Source: Marinomonas arctica (lineage in GTDB: Bacteria; Pseudomonadota; Gammaproteobacteria; Pseudomonadales; Marinomonadaceae). Taken from it: a DNA stretch of 53,613 nucleotides. The notes beneath the pieces are model-generated. The model did not search any database, was not told where the DNA came from, and was given only the letters and a program-made list of their open reading frames with translations. Position numbers and translations under genes: made by a program. The DNA is taken from the NCBI RefSeq assembly GCF_003259225.1, contig NZ_QHJF01000036.1, forward strand, positions 1 to 53,613, in the 5' to 3' direction. The stretch's first letter is position 1, and the number at the start of each line of letters is the position of its first letter. Shown one piece after another: positions 17,023 to 26,607 of this stretch.

Positions 17023-20000
17023 TCGGTTTCTCACTGACATCACACATTAACTGTGAGTTTGTTTGTATATATTGAGCAATCGCATCGAACTGAAAACCTT
17101 GATACAAGCTTTCCAATTGCTGTAAATGACTTGGGGCAATCACGTCTTTTTTGGCCAGCAGATCCAACACACCACGCACGCCTTTTTTGTAGCCCATTTC
17201 GGCAAACGCCATCAGCTCTCGCACGCTTTCATGGTCTGGAATCCGAGCAGGAGAACCATGATAACCCTCACTTTGTATCGGAATCGGTTCGGTTGCCAAA
17301 GTAGTTGAACCGCTCTCTTGGGTCTCTTGATACAGCCACTCCAACGCTAACCAATGCTTGATTGCGTCCAGTAAGGCGCTGTTGTTGACCGGTTTAACCA
17401 GATATTGATTAAACGCCGCTTGCTCATCAGGTTGACGCAGACTTTCTTGGGCATCAGCGGACAACATCACTATCGGCACTCTGTAACCTAAATCACGCAT
17501 TTTTTTTGCTAATGTCAATCCATCCATTCCCGGCATAGACACATCCAATATAAAAAGATCCGGCGAGCAGGATGCCAGCTCATCCAGACAGCTTTCTGCG
17601 TCTGAGGCTTCCAATACATTAAACCCAAGCGGCACGAGAATATCAGACAGCAATCCGCGCACCACAGGATCATCGTCGACCACCATCAAGGTACGCTGAT
17701 AACCTTGGTAACTCACAATACGCTTATGTTCATACATACTGGCATCGCCTTGACTCACCCAAGGCAACATCAGACTGACACGAAACTCACTGCCCGCGCC
17801 CACCACCGAATGCACTTGCAAATCGCCGCCCATAATATCGGTCAATAATTTAACGATAGTCAGACCCAATCCGGTGCCGGGTAAATTCCCCGTACTGACA
17901 TCTCGAACCCGTTCAAACGGATCAAAAATACGCTGCAAATGCTCTTCTTTTATGCCCAGCCCCGTATCTCGAATCACAAACTCCGCCACTTGGTTGCGAT
18001 AATTCACTTCAAATAAAACCGACCCTTTAGGCGTGTATTTCACCGCATTTGACAGCAAATTAATTAATATTTGCCGCAAACGCTTTTCATCCGTAATAAC
18101 ATGCTGAGGCAAAGGCGCCAGAATTTTTGCCTGAAATTGCACCCCTTTACTGCGCGCTTGCATGGCAAACATACTGTTAAGCTGATCGATGAGTTTGGGC
18201 AAATCCACCGTATTGCGATACAGATCAAAACGCCCGGCTTCAATTTTTGAAATATCCAATAAGCCTTCAATCAAATCCGCCAAATACAACCCGCTACGAT
18301 GGATAATATCCAAACCATTTTGATGCCCAGAGGGCGTATTGGCTTTTTCAGACAAAAGCTGTGCATAACCAATAATGGATTGCAGCGGCGTGCGTAACTC
18401 ATGGCTAATACCAGTAAGATAACGACTTTTCGCTTCATTTGCCCGCTCGGCTTGCTCTTTGGCGTGCTGTAAAGCTTTGTCGGTTTCTTGGTGAGCATCG
18501 ACCTCGCGAATCAACTTTCGTGTTTGTCGATTCGACTCTTTCTGCGCCACAACTCGACTTTCATGAGCCAATAAAAACAACCAAGACAACACCCCAGAAA
18601 CAATTAATAAAGTGAAAAACAAAGCCAACATGGTGTCTTGTAAGAGTATTTCCTCACTCACTGACTCTGGTGCCATTTGTCGATAAATCAGCATCATCAG
18701 TGCCGCGTTAATAATGTTAATCACCAACAACAAAGACGCAAACCGTCCCAATCGTGAACGCACGGCTTTTACCAAGCTCTTTGGTAAAAATAGTCTTAAA
18801 AAATAATCACTCTGCTGAGCAATGCCTGCTTGAGGCTTGCAACTGTCCAAGCAGCGCACATCCAAAGAGCAGCACAACGAACAAATTGGTAACATATAGG
18901 CTGAGCAAAAACTCATGTCTTCCGTTTCGAACGCATTTTCACAGATCCCACAGGTCAAAGTGACATAGCTGGGATTGCGCTGCTTTGCTAGCTCGATCAT
19001 TGGAATCAGTTCTGGGCTTTGACGCGCAAGGTAATATTTGCCCTTGGTGAGCCACGCAATCAGTGGCACAAACACGAAACAAGCCCCCAGTGAAATAAAG
19101 TGACACAAGCTTTTCGCCACCTCCCCAAAGACACCTAAATAACTCACCAAACCCAAGGTGGTGGCGATCAACATGGAACCCGTTCCCACTGGATTAATGT
19201 CGTATAAGTGCGCCCGTTTAAACTCCACATAATTGGGACTTAATCCCAAGGGTTTGTTGATCAATAAATCCGCCGACAAACTGCCAAGCCAGCTCACCGC
19301 CGCGATGGCAAACACGCCCAAAATCGCGCCCAACGCTTGATAAATGCCTAATTCCATCAGCAATAAGGCAATGGTCACGTTAAACACCAACCAAACCACA
19401 CGACCCGGATGAGAATGGGTTAAACGCGAAAAGAAATTCGACCAAGCAATAGAACCCGCATAGGCGTTGGTTAAATTGATTTTCATCTGACAAATGAACA
19501 CAAACACCGCCGCCAAAATCAGTGCTGTGGTGGGCGATGTGGTTAAAAAGAAAAAGATGCGCTGATACAAATAGGTTGGATCAGTGGCTTGAATATCAGT
19601 AGCGCCATCGGAAATGGCCAAATAAGCCAAGAACGAGCCCAATAACATTTTGATGGCACCAATGAACACCCAACCAGGACCTGCCAAAATCAGCCAAAAC
19701 CACCAGCGACGACGGTTATGCTGCGTTTTTTTAGGGAAAAAACGTAAATAGTCGACTTGCTCGCCAATCTGCGCCATTAAGGCAAACAACACAGAGGCCG
19801 CGGCACCAAACAAAATCCAATCAAAATGCGTACTGTTCGGTACATCTACTGGCGCATACTGGGTCCAGCCTTCAAAGTTTTGATATTCCTGAGTCACTAC
19901 CACGCCAATCGCCGCGACTTGCAACACCAGCCAAATCCATTGCGTGCCATTTTGAAAACGACTGATTGCGCGAATACCGTGTGTCACAATGGGAATCACA

Positions 20001-20494
20001 AAGATGGCCGAGAGTGCATAACCCAAGGCCAAGGGGATGCCTAACAACACCTCCATGGCCGACGCCAAAATAGCCGCTTCAATTGCGAAAAAAATAAAGG
20101 TGAAAGTGGCGTAAATCAGCGAGGTAACGGTCGAGCCAAGATAGCCAAAACCCGCGCCTCGGGTCAGTAAATCTATGTCCAAGCCATGCTTGGCGGAATA
20201 ATAGGCAATCGGGAAACCCGTCACAAAAAACACCGCCATCACGGTGAGAATGGCCGCTATCGCGTTGGTAAAACCGTACGCCAGAGTAATAACCGCGGCC
20301 AACCCTTCAAGAGCCAAAAACGCCGTCGCACCGAGCGCCGTATGACCAACTCGCTCGATGCTCATGGCATGACCTTGCTTAGAAGAACTGTCATGCCTAG
20401 AGGTATAACGCAAGGCATAGTCTTCCATGGTTTGGTCGGCCACCCACTTATTATAATGGCGTCGCACTTTAAAAATCTTTTGCGCCGCCGTCAT
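17006..20494 (-). CDS. Hybrid sensor histidine kinase with N-terminal NCS1-type permease domain
   Basis: This 1162-residue protein joins several modules. Residues about 45-490 contain some 12 membrane segments resembling the cytosine/purine/allantoin permease family (NCS1). Residues about 515-552 form a Cys-rich patch (CGIC...C...CSLCC...C...C) that could bind metal. Two more membrane segments follow (about 585-605 and 620-642). Then come a HisKA domain with H698 in GISHELRTPL, a HATPase domain with DTGLGI and GTGLGL, and a C-terminal receiver with D984 and K1034, followed by about 110 residues of tail. It therefore looks like a transporter-type sensor (compare CbrA with its SSS domain) that may sense urea, allantoin or another ureide. 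It is the next gene after hupE/ureJ and overlaps the LuxR regulator. Whether the permease part still transports is not visible. Confidence 0.9.
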   Translation of the reverse strand: MTAAQKIFKVRRHYNKWVADQTMEDYALRYTSRHDSSSKQGHAMSIERVGHTALGATAFLALEGLAAVITLAYGFTNAIAAILTVMAVFFVTGFPIAYYSAKHGLDIDLLTRGAGFGYLGSTVTSLIYATFTFIFFAIEAAILASAMEVLLGIPLALGYALSAIFVIPIVTHGIRAISRFQNGTQWIWLVLQVAAIGVVVTQEYQNFEGWTQYAPVDVPNSTHFDWILFGAAASVLFALMAQIGEQVDYLRFFPKKTQHNRRRWWFWLILAGPGWVFIGAIKMLLGSFLAYLAISDGATDIQATDPTYLYQRIFFFLTTSPTTALILAAVFVFICQMKINLTNAYAGSIAWSNFFSRLTHSHPGRVVWLVFNVTIALLLMELGIYQALGAILGVFAIAAVSWLGSLSADLLINKPLGLSPNYVEFKRAHLYDINPVGTGSMLIATTLGLVSYLGVFGEVAKSLCHFISLGACFVFVPLIAWLTKGKYYLARQSPELIPMIELAKQRNPSYVTLTCGICENAFETEDMSFCSAYMLPICSLCCSLDVRCLDSCKPQAGIAQQSDYFLRLFLPKSLVKAVRSRLGRFASLLLVINIINAALMMLIYRQMAPESVSEEILLQDTMLALFFTLLIVSGVLSWLFLLAHESRVVAQKESNRQTRKLIREVDAHQETDKALQHAKEQAERANEAKSRYLTGISHELRTPLQSIIGYAQLLSEKANTPSGHQNGLDIIHRSGLYLADLIEGLLDISKIEAGRFDLYRNTVDLPKLIDQLNSMFAMQARSKGVQFQAKILAPLPQHVITDEKRLRQILINLLSNAVKYTPKGSVLFEVNYRNQVAEFVIRDTGLGIKEEHLQRIFDPFERVRDVSTGNLPGTGLGLTIVKLLTDIMGGDLQVHSVVGAGSEFRVSLMLPWVSQGDASMYEHKRIVSYQGYQRTLMVVDDDPVVRGLLSDILVPLGFNVLEASDAESCLDELASCSPDLFILDVSMPGMDGLTLAKKMRDLGYRVPIVMLSADAQESLRQPDEQAAFNQYLVKPVNNSALLDAIKHWLALEWLYQETQESGSTTLATEPIPIQSEGYHGSPARIPDHESVRELMAFAEMGYKKGVRGVLDLLAKKDVIAPSHLQQLESLYQGFQFDAIAQYIQTNSQLMCDVSEKPNDESQ

Positions 20495-20533
20495 AAAATC
20501 TTACGCTCAAGCCATAATATGCAGCTCATAGGC

Positions 20534-21133
20534 TTATACAAAAGCAAGCACCAAACCCGCCACGGCAATCACAGAACCACTCACACGAGTCACTAAAGAG
20601 GTACCAATTTTTGCCATCCACTGACCAAAACCTAACCCCACCACATGCAAGCCAGCCGTTGCCAAAGCAAAACCCAGCGCATATTGCAGACCATTAGCAT
20701 TCAACGGCATTTCCATACCGTGAGCGGCACCATGAAACAAGGCAAAACCACCGGCAATCGCCATGCAAACCACTGTTGGTAAACGCTTAGCGAACAACAC
20801 CAAAGCGCCCAATACGATGACAGACAAGAGAATCCCTTGCTCAACAAATGGCACGCTCAAACCCGCCACGGCTAAGCCACCACCTAACAACATAGTCATA
20901 ACAAACGCGGCCGGAATCGCCCACAAAGCGCGACCACCCATGCTCGCTGCCCAAAGACCAATCGCCACCATAGCTAAAAGATGGTCCAAACCACCCATTG
21001 GGTGAGCAAAACCCGTCATAAAGCTAGAAGCCTGTTCATGCCCCGGATGAGCCAGAACAGCACCTGACGCCAATAGCGAAGCCGCAACCAATAACCCTTT
21101 TGTTTTCAATGTACTTTTTTTCAGTGCATTCAT
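20534..21133 (-). CDS. HupE/UreJ-family nickel permease
   Basis: The 199-residue membrane protein begins with a signal peptide ending near ASGAVLA, followed by HPGHE and then HPMGGLDHLLAMVAIGLWA, the hallmark HPx7DH-type metal motif of HupE/UreJ proteins. About six membrane segments follow, including FHGAAHGMEMP in a second conserved His motif. Family members import nickel for urease or hydrogenase. It lies 31 bases after ureG in the same direction, so it is very likely part of the urease operon and supplies nickel. Confidence 0.9.
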   Translation of the reverse strand: MNALKKSTLKTKGLLVAASLLASGAVLAHPGHEQASSFMTGFAHPMGGLDHLLAMVAIGLWAASMGGRALWAIPAAFVMTMLLGGGLAVAGLSVPFVEQGILLSVIVLGALVLFAKRLPTVVCMAIAGGFALFHGAAHGMEMPLNANGLQYALGFALATAGLHVVGLGFGQWMAKIGTSLVTRVSGSVIAVAGLVLAFV

Positions 21134-21164
21134 AATCTTTCTCCAAATACTTGATCAATCTGAA

Positions 21165-21806
21165 CTAAACAACCGCTTTCGCCGCTGGTAACTCTTTTGC
21201 TTCCAACATGCCTTCCGACACAATAAATTTAATGATGTCGTCCAAGCCTTGGGCTTTTTTAAGATTCGAAAAAATAAACGGACGCTCACCACGCTGGATC
21301 TTGGCATCGTGCGCCATCACATCCAAAGACGCGCCAACCAAAGGCGCCAAGTCGGTTTTGTTAATAATCAACAAATCGGATTTGGTAATACCTGGGCCAC
21401 CTTTACGAGGAATCTTATCCCCCGCAGACACGTCGATCACATAGAGAGTCAAATCCGACAGTTCAGGACTAAAAGTCGCACTTAAATTGTCACCACCGCT
21501 TTCCACAAACACCAGATCCAATTCACCATGGCGTTCTAACAATTGATCAATCGCCGCCAAATTCATCGACGCGTCTTCACGAATCGCCGTATGCGGACAA
21601 CCGCCCGTCTCAACCCCTAAGATACGATCTGCATCCAAGGCTTGATGCTGGGTTAAAAACTTCGCATCTTCTTGGGTATAAATATCATTGGTCACCACGG
21701 CAATGTTGTAGTGGTCACGCATCGCACTGCATAAAGAACGCAGCAACGCGGTTTTACCCGATCCAACCGGACCACCCACACCAATTCGTAACGTTTGTTT
21801 TTTCAT
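21165..21806 (-). CDS. ureG: Urease accessory GTPase UreG
   Basis: UreG hydrolyses GTP to drive nickel insertion into apo-urease together with UreD and UreF. The 213-residue protein has the P-loop [12 protein letters not shown] (about 11-22), the Walker-B-like VFVESGGDN, the nickel-binding CPH motif in [11 protein letters not shown], and the base-recognition NKTD ([11 protein letters not shown]). Length and motifs are complete. It is separated from ureF by a 231-base gap with REP-like repeats, unlike the tight spacing of the other ure genes. Confidence 0.97.
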   Translation of the reverse strand: MKKQTLRIGVGGPVGSGKTALLRSLCSAMRDHYNIAVVTNDIYTQEDAKFLTQHQALDADRILGVETGGCPHTAIREDASMNLAAIDQLLERHGELDLVFVESGGDNLSATFSPELSDLTLYVIDVSAGDKIPRKGGPGITKSDLLIINKTDLAPLVGASLDVMAHDAKIQRGERPFIFSNLKKAQGLDDIIKFIVSEGMLEAKELPAAKAVV

Positions 21807-21881
21807 ACTAGGTTCCTTTTAAAAATACATTAGAAATCTTATGGTTGTTATTTCTGTTCACAACATTACAAAACCAAAAAC

Positions 21882-22028
21882 GTAGGTCAGATGAGCCGAG
21901 GAACGAGGCGTAATCTGACAATGCGTATACGACCAAAACGGCACATTACGCTGCGCTTATGATGCCCTACCAAACCAAAACAGCATTTAACCCAATCAAT
22001 CCAAACGCACCAAACACGTAGGCCGGAT
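21882..22028. repeat. Cluster of GTAG-headed REP-like elements between ureG and ureF
   Basis: A 38-bp element at 21882-21919 starts GTAGGTCAGATGAG and ends TAATCTGAC, so GTCAGAT pairs with ATCTGAC. At 21940-21970 a second element has its GTAG head on the minus strand (GTAGGGCATCATAAGCGC...), giving an inverted REPIN-like pair. A short fragment GTAGGCCGGAT is at 22018-22028. The same family recurs at 34216, 35925, 52709 and 53547. Confidence 0.75.
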
Positions 22029-22038
22029 AAAAATACAC

Positions 22039-22731
22039 TTAAGAACGAAACAGCCGCGAATATTGTGTTTCGTGTTGCGCACTGGCAATGGCGATGGCGG
22101 GTAAGCCTGCGCCAATGCGGTCTTCTTCAATGGTTAACGACATGGCAATGGCCTGTCGAATATCTGTCTGTAACTCCCCTAACAATTCTTGCGCTTGGGT
22201 TTGCCCAAGGGGAACCAATTTGGTCGCGGCGGCGATTTGGTTTTCCAACCAAGACCAAGCAAAGCCCAGTGAAGCCAGATCGGCTTTCAGGTTCCAATGG
22301 CTCGCGGCAATGGCAAACAAGGTGACAAAGCTCATCTGATCTAAGCGCTTAAACGGTGTCTCTATGTGCAAACTGCCCATTAAACGAAACAAGGCTTCGC
22401 CCATGGCGGTGTCGTTTAAACGCAGCTCTTTGGTTTCTCGGCAAGCCAAAACCAAGTCATTTAGCTCGAACAGTCGCTCGGCATCATTGTGTTTTGCCGC
22501 CACCATGCAACGCTGCAATACGGGCAAGTCGATTCGCGCCACAGATTGCTGCAGCTGCAAACCAATCCAGTCGGACACCTCGGCTTTGTTTTTTACCCAG
22601 CCTTGGTCAATGGCGTATTCCATACCTTGGGAAAAGGCGAAACCGCCCACTGGCAAACCGACGCTGCTTAACTGCAAAAGCCGCAACAAACTAATATCAG
22701 TGGTGGCAATGTTAGTGGTGACTATGCCCAT
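22039..22731 (-). CDS. ureF: Urease accessory protein UreF
   Basis: UreF acts with UreD and UreG in the urease activation complex. The product has the family pattern LLRLLQLSSVGLPVGGFAFSQGMEYAIDQGWV near its start and an all-helical remainder with CRETKELRLNDTAMGEAL. I chose the ATG at 22731 (about 230 residues) because GGAG lies about nine bases upstream and the start then overlaps the 3' end of ureE by about 20 bases; the longer reading from 22773 adds residues that the family lacks. It is in the middle of the ure operon. Confidence 0.93.
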   Translation of the reverse strand: MGIVTTNIATTDISLLRLLQLSSVGLPVGGFAFSQGMEYAIDQGWVKNKAEVSDWIGLQLQQSVARIDLPVLQRCMVAAKHNDAERLFELNDLVLACRETKELRLNDTAMGEALFRLMGSLHIETPFKRLDQMSFVTLFAIAASHWNLKADLASLGFAWSWLENQIAAATKLVPLGQTQAQELLGELQTDIRQAIAMSLTIEEDRIGAGLPAIAIASAQHETQYSRLFRS

Positions 22732-23155
22732 GACTATAAGCTCCAGATTCTGGGACAAACACGCCCTCTTCATGGGTCACGATCAAGCCCAGCATGTGCA
22801 GCATGTCTTCTAAAACGTGGTCAGGTTTGATACGCAACCAGCGTTCGCCAATCTGGATTTTGGTGTGGCGATTGCCTAAGTGATAACAAGCTTTCGAAAA
22901 AGCTTCCCAGTCTTCGCAGCTAGCATGAGCCACGTCTTCCACCGCGCCATTAACTTGCACTATCTTGCCGCATTCAGACTTTAAAAATTCACCAACTAAC
23001 AAGGGCTTACCACGCTCAAGAAAAACACGAACTTCTTCGTTGTTATCGCCCACCAGCTTTAAGCGCCCACGATCACGCTGTTCGTGCGTTAAGGTTACTG
23101 TGGTATGAACGGGATCGTGACAATGAGTACCTAATCTTTCGTAAATATCTAGCAT
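22712..23155 (-). CDS. ureE: Urease accessory nickel metallochaperone UreE
   Basis: UreE delivers nickel to the urease maturation complex. The 147-residue protein has the N-terminal UreE fold (TLTHEQRDRGRLKLVGDNNEEVRVFLERGKPLLVGE) and the C-terminal metal-binding domain with YHLGNRHTKIQI and DHVLEDMLHMLG. It ends in a short His-rich tail (HSHGHSHH), which binds extra nickel in many UreE proteins. Its 3' end overlaps ureF. Confidence 0.95.
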   Translation of the reverse strand: MLDIYERLGTHCHDPVHTTVTLTHEQRDRGRLKLVGDNNEEVRVFLERGKPLLVGEFLKSECGKIVQVNGAVEDVAHASCEDWEAFSKACYHLGNRHTKIQIGERWLRIKPDHVLEDMLHMLGLIVTHEEGVFVPESGAYSHGHSHH

Positions 23156-23205
23156 CGTATGTTCCTAAAAAAACGTTCCTAAAAGAGTCTCTAAAAAAGA
23201 CTTCT

Positions 23206-24912
23206 CTAGAATAATGTATACAGCTGAGCCAAGGGCAAGACTTCCGCAGGCTCACAGGTTAATAATTCGCCATCCGCGCGCACTTCATAGGTTTGCGGAT
23301 CGACGGTAATGTTCGGCAGCCAGTCGTTGTGAATCATGTCGAGCTTGGAAATATTGCGCGTGTTTTTACAGGCCACCAAAGTACGATCCAAACCAAGGGA
23401 TTCTTTTAGACCATTATTCAGTGCCGCCTGAGAAACAAAGGTCACGGAGGTCGCCGCCGCTGCCTTGCCGAACGCGCCAAACATAGGACGATAATGCACG
23501 GGCTGTGGCGTCGGAATAGAGGCATTTGGATCGCCCATTGGCGCACTGGCGATCATGCCGCCTTTGATGATCATCGAAGGTTTCACTGCAAAAAAGGCAG
23601 GACGCCATAAGACCAAATCCGCCAGTTTGCCTGGTTCAATCGAGCCCACTTCGTGGCTGATGCCGTGGGCAATCGCTGGGTTAATGGTGTACTTAGCAAT
23701 GTAGCGACGAGCACGGAAATTGTCCGCCCCCAGCGCTTGGTCTTCTGGCAATAAACCAAACTGCTGCTTCATTTTGTGGGCGGTTTGCCAAGTACGCGTC
23801 ACCACTTCACCGACTCGTCCCATGGCTTGGGAATCAGACGAAATCATACTGAACGCGCCACGATCATGGAGAATGTCTTCTGCGGCAATGGTTTCTTTGC
23901 GAATACGCGAATCGGCAAAGGCCACGTCTTCTGGAATATTGCTATCTAAATGGTGACACACCATCAGCATGTCTAAATGCTCGTCTACCGTGTTGCGCGT
24001 ATAAGGGCGCGTTGGATTGGTCGACGATGGCAAAACATTTGGATTACCCGCCGCGCGAATAATATCGGGAGCGTGACCGCCGCCTGCGCCTTCTGTATGG
24101 TAGGTGTGAATCACGCGATCTTTAAAGGCATCAATGGTGCTGTCGACAAAACCCGATTCGTTCAAGGTGTCGGTGTGAATCGCCACTTGCACATCGTATT
24201 TTTCCGCCACACTCAAACAACAATCAATCGACGCGGGCGTGGTGCCCCAATCTTCGTGTAGTTTCAGACCACAAGCACCCGCCTCCAGCTGCTCTTCTAA
24301 GGCTTCTGGCAAACTGGCGTTGCCTTTACCCAAAAATCCCAAGTTCATCGGCATGCTGTCGGTAGCTTGTAACATCTTGCCAAGATACCAAGGACCCGGC
24401 GTACAAGTGGTCGCTTTGGTTCCCGTTGCAGGCCCTGTGCCACCGCCAATCATGGTGGTGACGCCAGAGGTTAAAGCTTCTTCAATTTGTTGCGGACAAA
24501 TAAAGTGAATGTGCGCATCGATGCCACCGGCGGTCAAAATAGAACCTTCGCCAGCGATAACTTCGGTACCCGGCCCAACCACAATATCGACGTTATCTTG
24601 CACGTCTGGGTTGCCGGCTTTACCGACTTTAAAAATGCGGCCTGCTTTGATGCCAACGTCGGCTTTCACAATGCCCCAATGATCCAGCACCAAGGCGTTG
24701 GTAATCACCAAATCTACGGCAACATCATTGGTCACTTGGCTTTGTCCCATGCCATCGCGGATGACCTTGCCGCCGCCGAATTTCACTTCGTCGCCATACA
24801 CGGTGAAATCTTTTTCCACCTGAATCCAAATATCGGTATCGCCTAAACGCACGCGGTCGCCCGTGGTTGGGCCGAACATTTGCGCGTAACTGTGTCTATC
24901 CATCTTTGCCAT
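23206..24912 (-). CDS. ureC: Urease alpha subunit UreC
   Basis: This is the catalytic subunit that hydrolyses urea to ammonia and carbamate. The 568-residue sequence follows the Klebsiella numbering: nickel ligands H134 and H136 (DAHIHF), carbamylated lysine K217 ([10 protein letters not shown]), H246 and H272, flap residues C319 and H320 (MVCHH), and D360 ([10 protein letters not shown]). No key residue is missing, so the enzyme should be active if matured. Its ATG overlaps the ureB stop by one base (TAATG). Confidence 0.98.
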   Translation of the reverse strand: MAKMDRHSYAQMFGPTTGDRVRLGDTDIWIQVEKDFTVYGDEVKFGGGKVIRDGMGQSQVTNDVAVDLVITNALVLDHWGIVKADVGIKAGRIFKVGKAGNPDVQDNVDIVVGPGTEVIAGEGSILTAGGIDAHIHFICPQQIEEALTSGVTTMIGGGTGPATGTKATTCTPGPWYLGKMLQATDSMPMNLGFLGKGNASLPEALEEQLEAGACGLKLHEDWGTTPASIDCCLSVAEKYDVQVAIHTDTLNESGFVDSTIDAFKDRVIHTYHTEGAGGGHAPDIIRAAGNPNVLPSSTNPTRPYTRNTVDEHLDMLMVCHHLDSNIPEDVAFADSRIRKETIAAEDILHDRGAFSMISSDSQAMGRVGEVVTRTWQTAHKMKQQFGLLPEDQALGADNFRARRYIAKYTINPAIAHGISHEVGSIEPGKLADLVLWRPAFFAVKPSMIIKGGMIASAPMGDPNASIPTPQPVHYRPMFGAFGKAAAATSVTFVSQAALNNGLKESLGLDRTLVACKNTRNISKLDMIHNDWLPNITVDPQTYEVRADGELLTCEPAEVLPLAQLYTLF

Positions 24913-25229
24913 TATTGCGCTCCTGCCAGTTTGCCCATGACGTCACCACGGAAGCCATAAATGGTTTTCGTGCCGGCGTATTCGACCAACTCCACTTCGC
25001 GGCCTTGGCCGGGTTCAAAACGCACCGCCGTGCCAGAAGCAATGTTCAGACGAAAGCCTTTCGTCACAGCACGATCAAAGGACAAAGCGGGATTTACTTC
25101 GTAAAAATGATAATGGGAGCCAATTTGCACAGGACGATCACCGGTATTTTCGACACGAACTTTCACCGTTTTGCGGCCCACATTGAGTTCAATATCACCC
25201 GCGGCAACCTGTATTTCACCTGGAATCAT
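24912..25229 (-). CDS. ureB: Urease beta subunit UreB
   Basis: The 105-residue structural subunit has the typical [16 protein letters not shown] start, the [22 protein letters not shown] core and RFEPGQ-REVELV, all characteristic of UreB. It packs with UreA and UreC in the trimer-of-trimers. It sits 15 bases after ureA and overlaps ureC by one base. Separate ureA and ureB genes are the usual bacterial arrangement. Confidence 0.97.
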   Translation of the reverse strand: MIPGEIQVAAGDIELNVGRKTVKVRVENTGDRPVQIGSHYHFYEVNPALSFDRAVTKGFRLNIASGTAVRFEPGQGREVELVEYAGTKTIYGFRGDVMGKLAGAQ

Positions 25230-25244
25230 GGGGGTTCTCCTTCC

Positions 25245-25547
25245 CTAATTTATAGGATTATGAACAGTGACTAACTTGGTCCCATCAGGAAACGTCGCTT
25301 CCACCTGCACTTCATGGATCAATTCCACTACGCCGTCCATCACTTGTTCCGCGCTTAATACGGTTTTGCCATAGGCCATTAACTCCGCCACGGTTTTGCC
25401 ATCGCGAGCGCCTTCGATAATTTCCATAGTGATGTATGCCATGGCTTCGGGATAATTCAATTTAAGGCCGCGATTCAAACGACGTTCTGCCAACAAGGCC
25501 GCGGTAAATACCAGCAGCTTGTCTTTTTCTCTTGGGAGGAGTTCCAT
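25245..25547 (-). CDS. ureA: Urease gamma subunit UreA
   Basis: The 100-residue small subunit carries the family start [23 protein letters not shown], the [11 protein letters not shown] block and the C-terminal [19 protein letters not shown]. It is structural and has no catalytic residues. It is the first structural subunit gene after ureD, with an 86-base gap in between. A GGGAGGA-type ribosome site lies just before the ATG. Confidence 0.97.
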   Translation of the reverse strand: MELLPREKDKLLVFTAALLAERRLNRGLKLNYPEAMAYITMEIIEGARDGKTVAELMAYGKTVLSAEQVMDGVVELIHEVQVEATFPDGTKLVTVHNPIN

Positions 25548-25633
25548 TTTTATGCTCCGTTACTTCACTTTATGATTGTTTTTGTTGAACCAAAAAAGAG
25601 CAGCCGCCCCCTTTTAGGTCGACCGCGCTTTTT

Positions 25634-26554
25634 TTAGGTCGACCAGATCCTCGGTTCATTGGATTCTTTGTTCATTAATGCGGGACGAATATCGCGCCAG
25701 CACTGAATAAATAGCTGTTTTACTTGTTCTGAATCATCGTGAAGGCTACGAACTAAGATGTACTCGCCTACCATGCTTACGCCACTTAATGATCCATGTT
25801 GGGTACAGTGCTGACGTAAAGAATCGATCAATTCGTCGTGATTGACTGAATCAAACGGCCCCGCAATCATCAAACCATTGATCGGCTTGCCATCCAGTCC
25901 GGCTTTGGCGGTAAAAATGGCTCGACTGTTATCATCTATCACCAAGCGCTCTCGCACTTTAAGACGACCGTTCTGACGAATCTGAAAGCCTTGCTCTGCG
26001 TGGCCTTCGCCAAAATCTTCTTTATTGGCAGGCAAGCCAAAACAGGTGATTTCCCAGCCGATGAACTTGGCGTTGTCAGCCAAATCAATGCAGTTTTCTA
26101 GACGAGTATGCGCATTCGGATAGAGGATGGTTTCTTGTGGCAACCATTCCATTAAGCTGTTCTCAGCGACGTTCAACTGGGTAATTTGATGTTGTAAGGT
26201 TTTGTCTTTACGAGCACGATAAACACGACCAGCCCCCGGCGTAGTAATTAAAACGTGTGTATTTTCAGCTAAGTTCGCTGTAATCGTGAGGCGATCTCCC
26301 GACACCAAACCGCCCGGTGGATGCAATAAATAGACATGCGCCGTGTCTCGACCTTCTGGGTAAAAGGGCTTCTGCACATACAAAGGCCCCTTGTGATCAC
26401 AGGTTTTCAACACGGTACCGCGAGTTGTTTTACCAAAGCCTAAGGTCAGAAACGCATGCCAGTGTGAAGCTTCCCCCATCACTGACATGTTTGTTTCTGG
26501 CAACGGCTTTGGGTCGTATTGTTCTGCCAAAGCAAGATTATGTTTATTATTCAT
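25634..26554 (-). CDS. ureD: Urease accessory protein UreD
   Basis: UreD is the scaffold that binds apo-urease and recruits UreF and UreG. The sequence contains WHAFLTLGFGKTTRGTVLKTC near the start, the conserved PLYVQKPFYPEG and LLHPPGGLVSGD blocks, and ITTPGAGRVYR, all typical of UreD. I prefer the ATG at 26554 (306 residues) with AGGG six bases before it; a GTG-type start at 26611 overlapping the urtE stop would add 19 residues. Its position directly after urtE joins the transporter and enzyme genes into one cluster. Confidence 0.93.
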   Translation of the reverse strand: MNNKHNLALAEQYDPKPLPETNMSVMGEASHWHAFLTLGFGKTTRGTVLKTCDHKGPLYVQKPFYPEGRDTAHVYLLHPPGGLVSGDRLTITANLAENTHVLITTPGAGRVYRARKDKTLQHQITQLNVAENSLMEWLPQETILYPNAHTRLENCIDLADNAKFIGWEITCFGLPANKEDFGEGHAEQGFQIRQNGRLKVRERLVIDDNSRAIFTAKAGLDGKPINGLMIAGPFDSVNHDELIDSLRQHCTQHGSLSGVSMVGEYILVRSLHDDSEQVKQLFIQCWRDIRPALMNKESNEPRIWST

Positions 26555-26607
26555 GGATGCCCTATAAGCGTCTTTCGCGTGGCTGCTGATTCCACTTAAT
26601 GCAAAAA

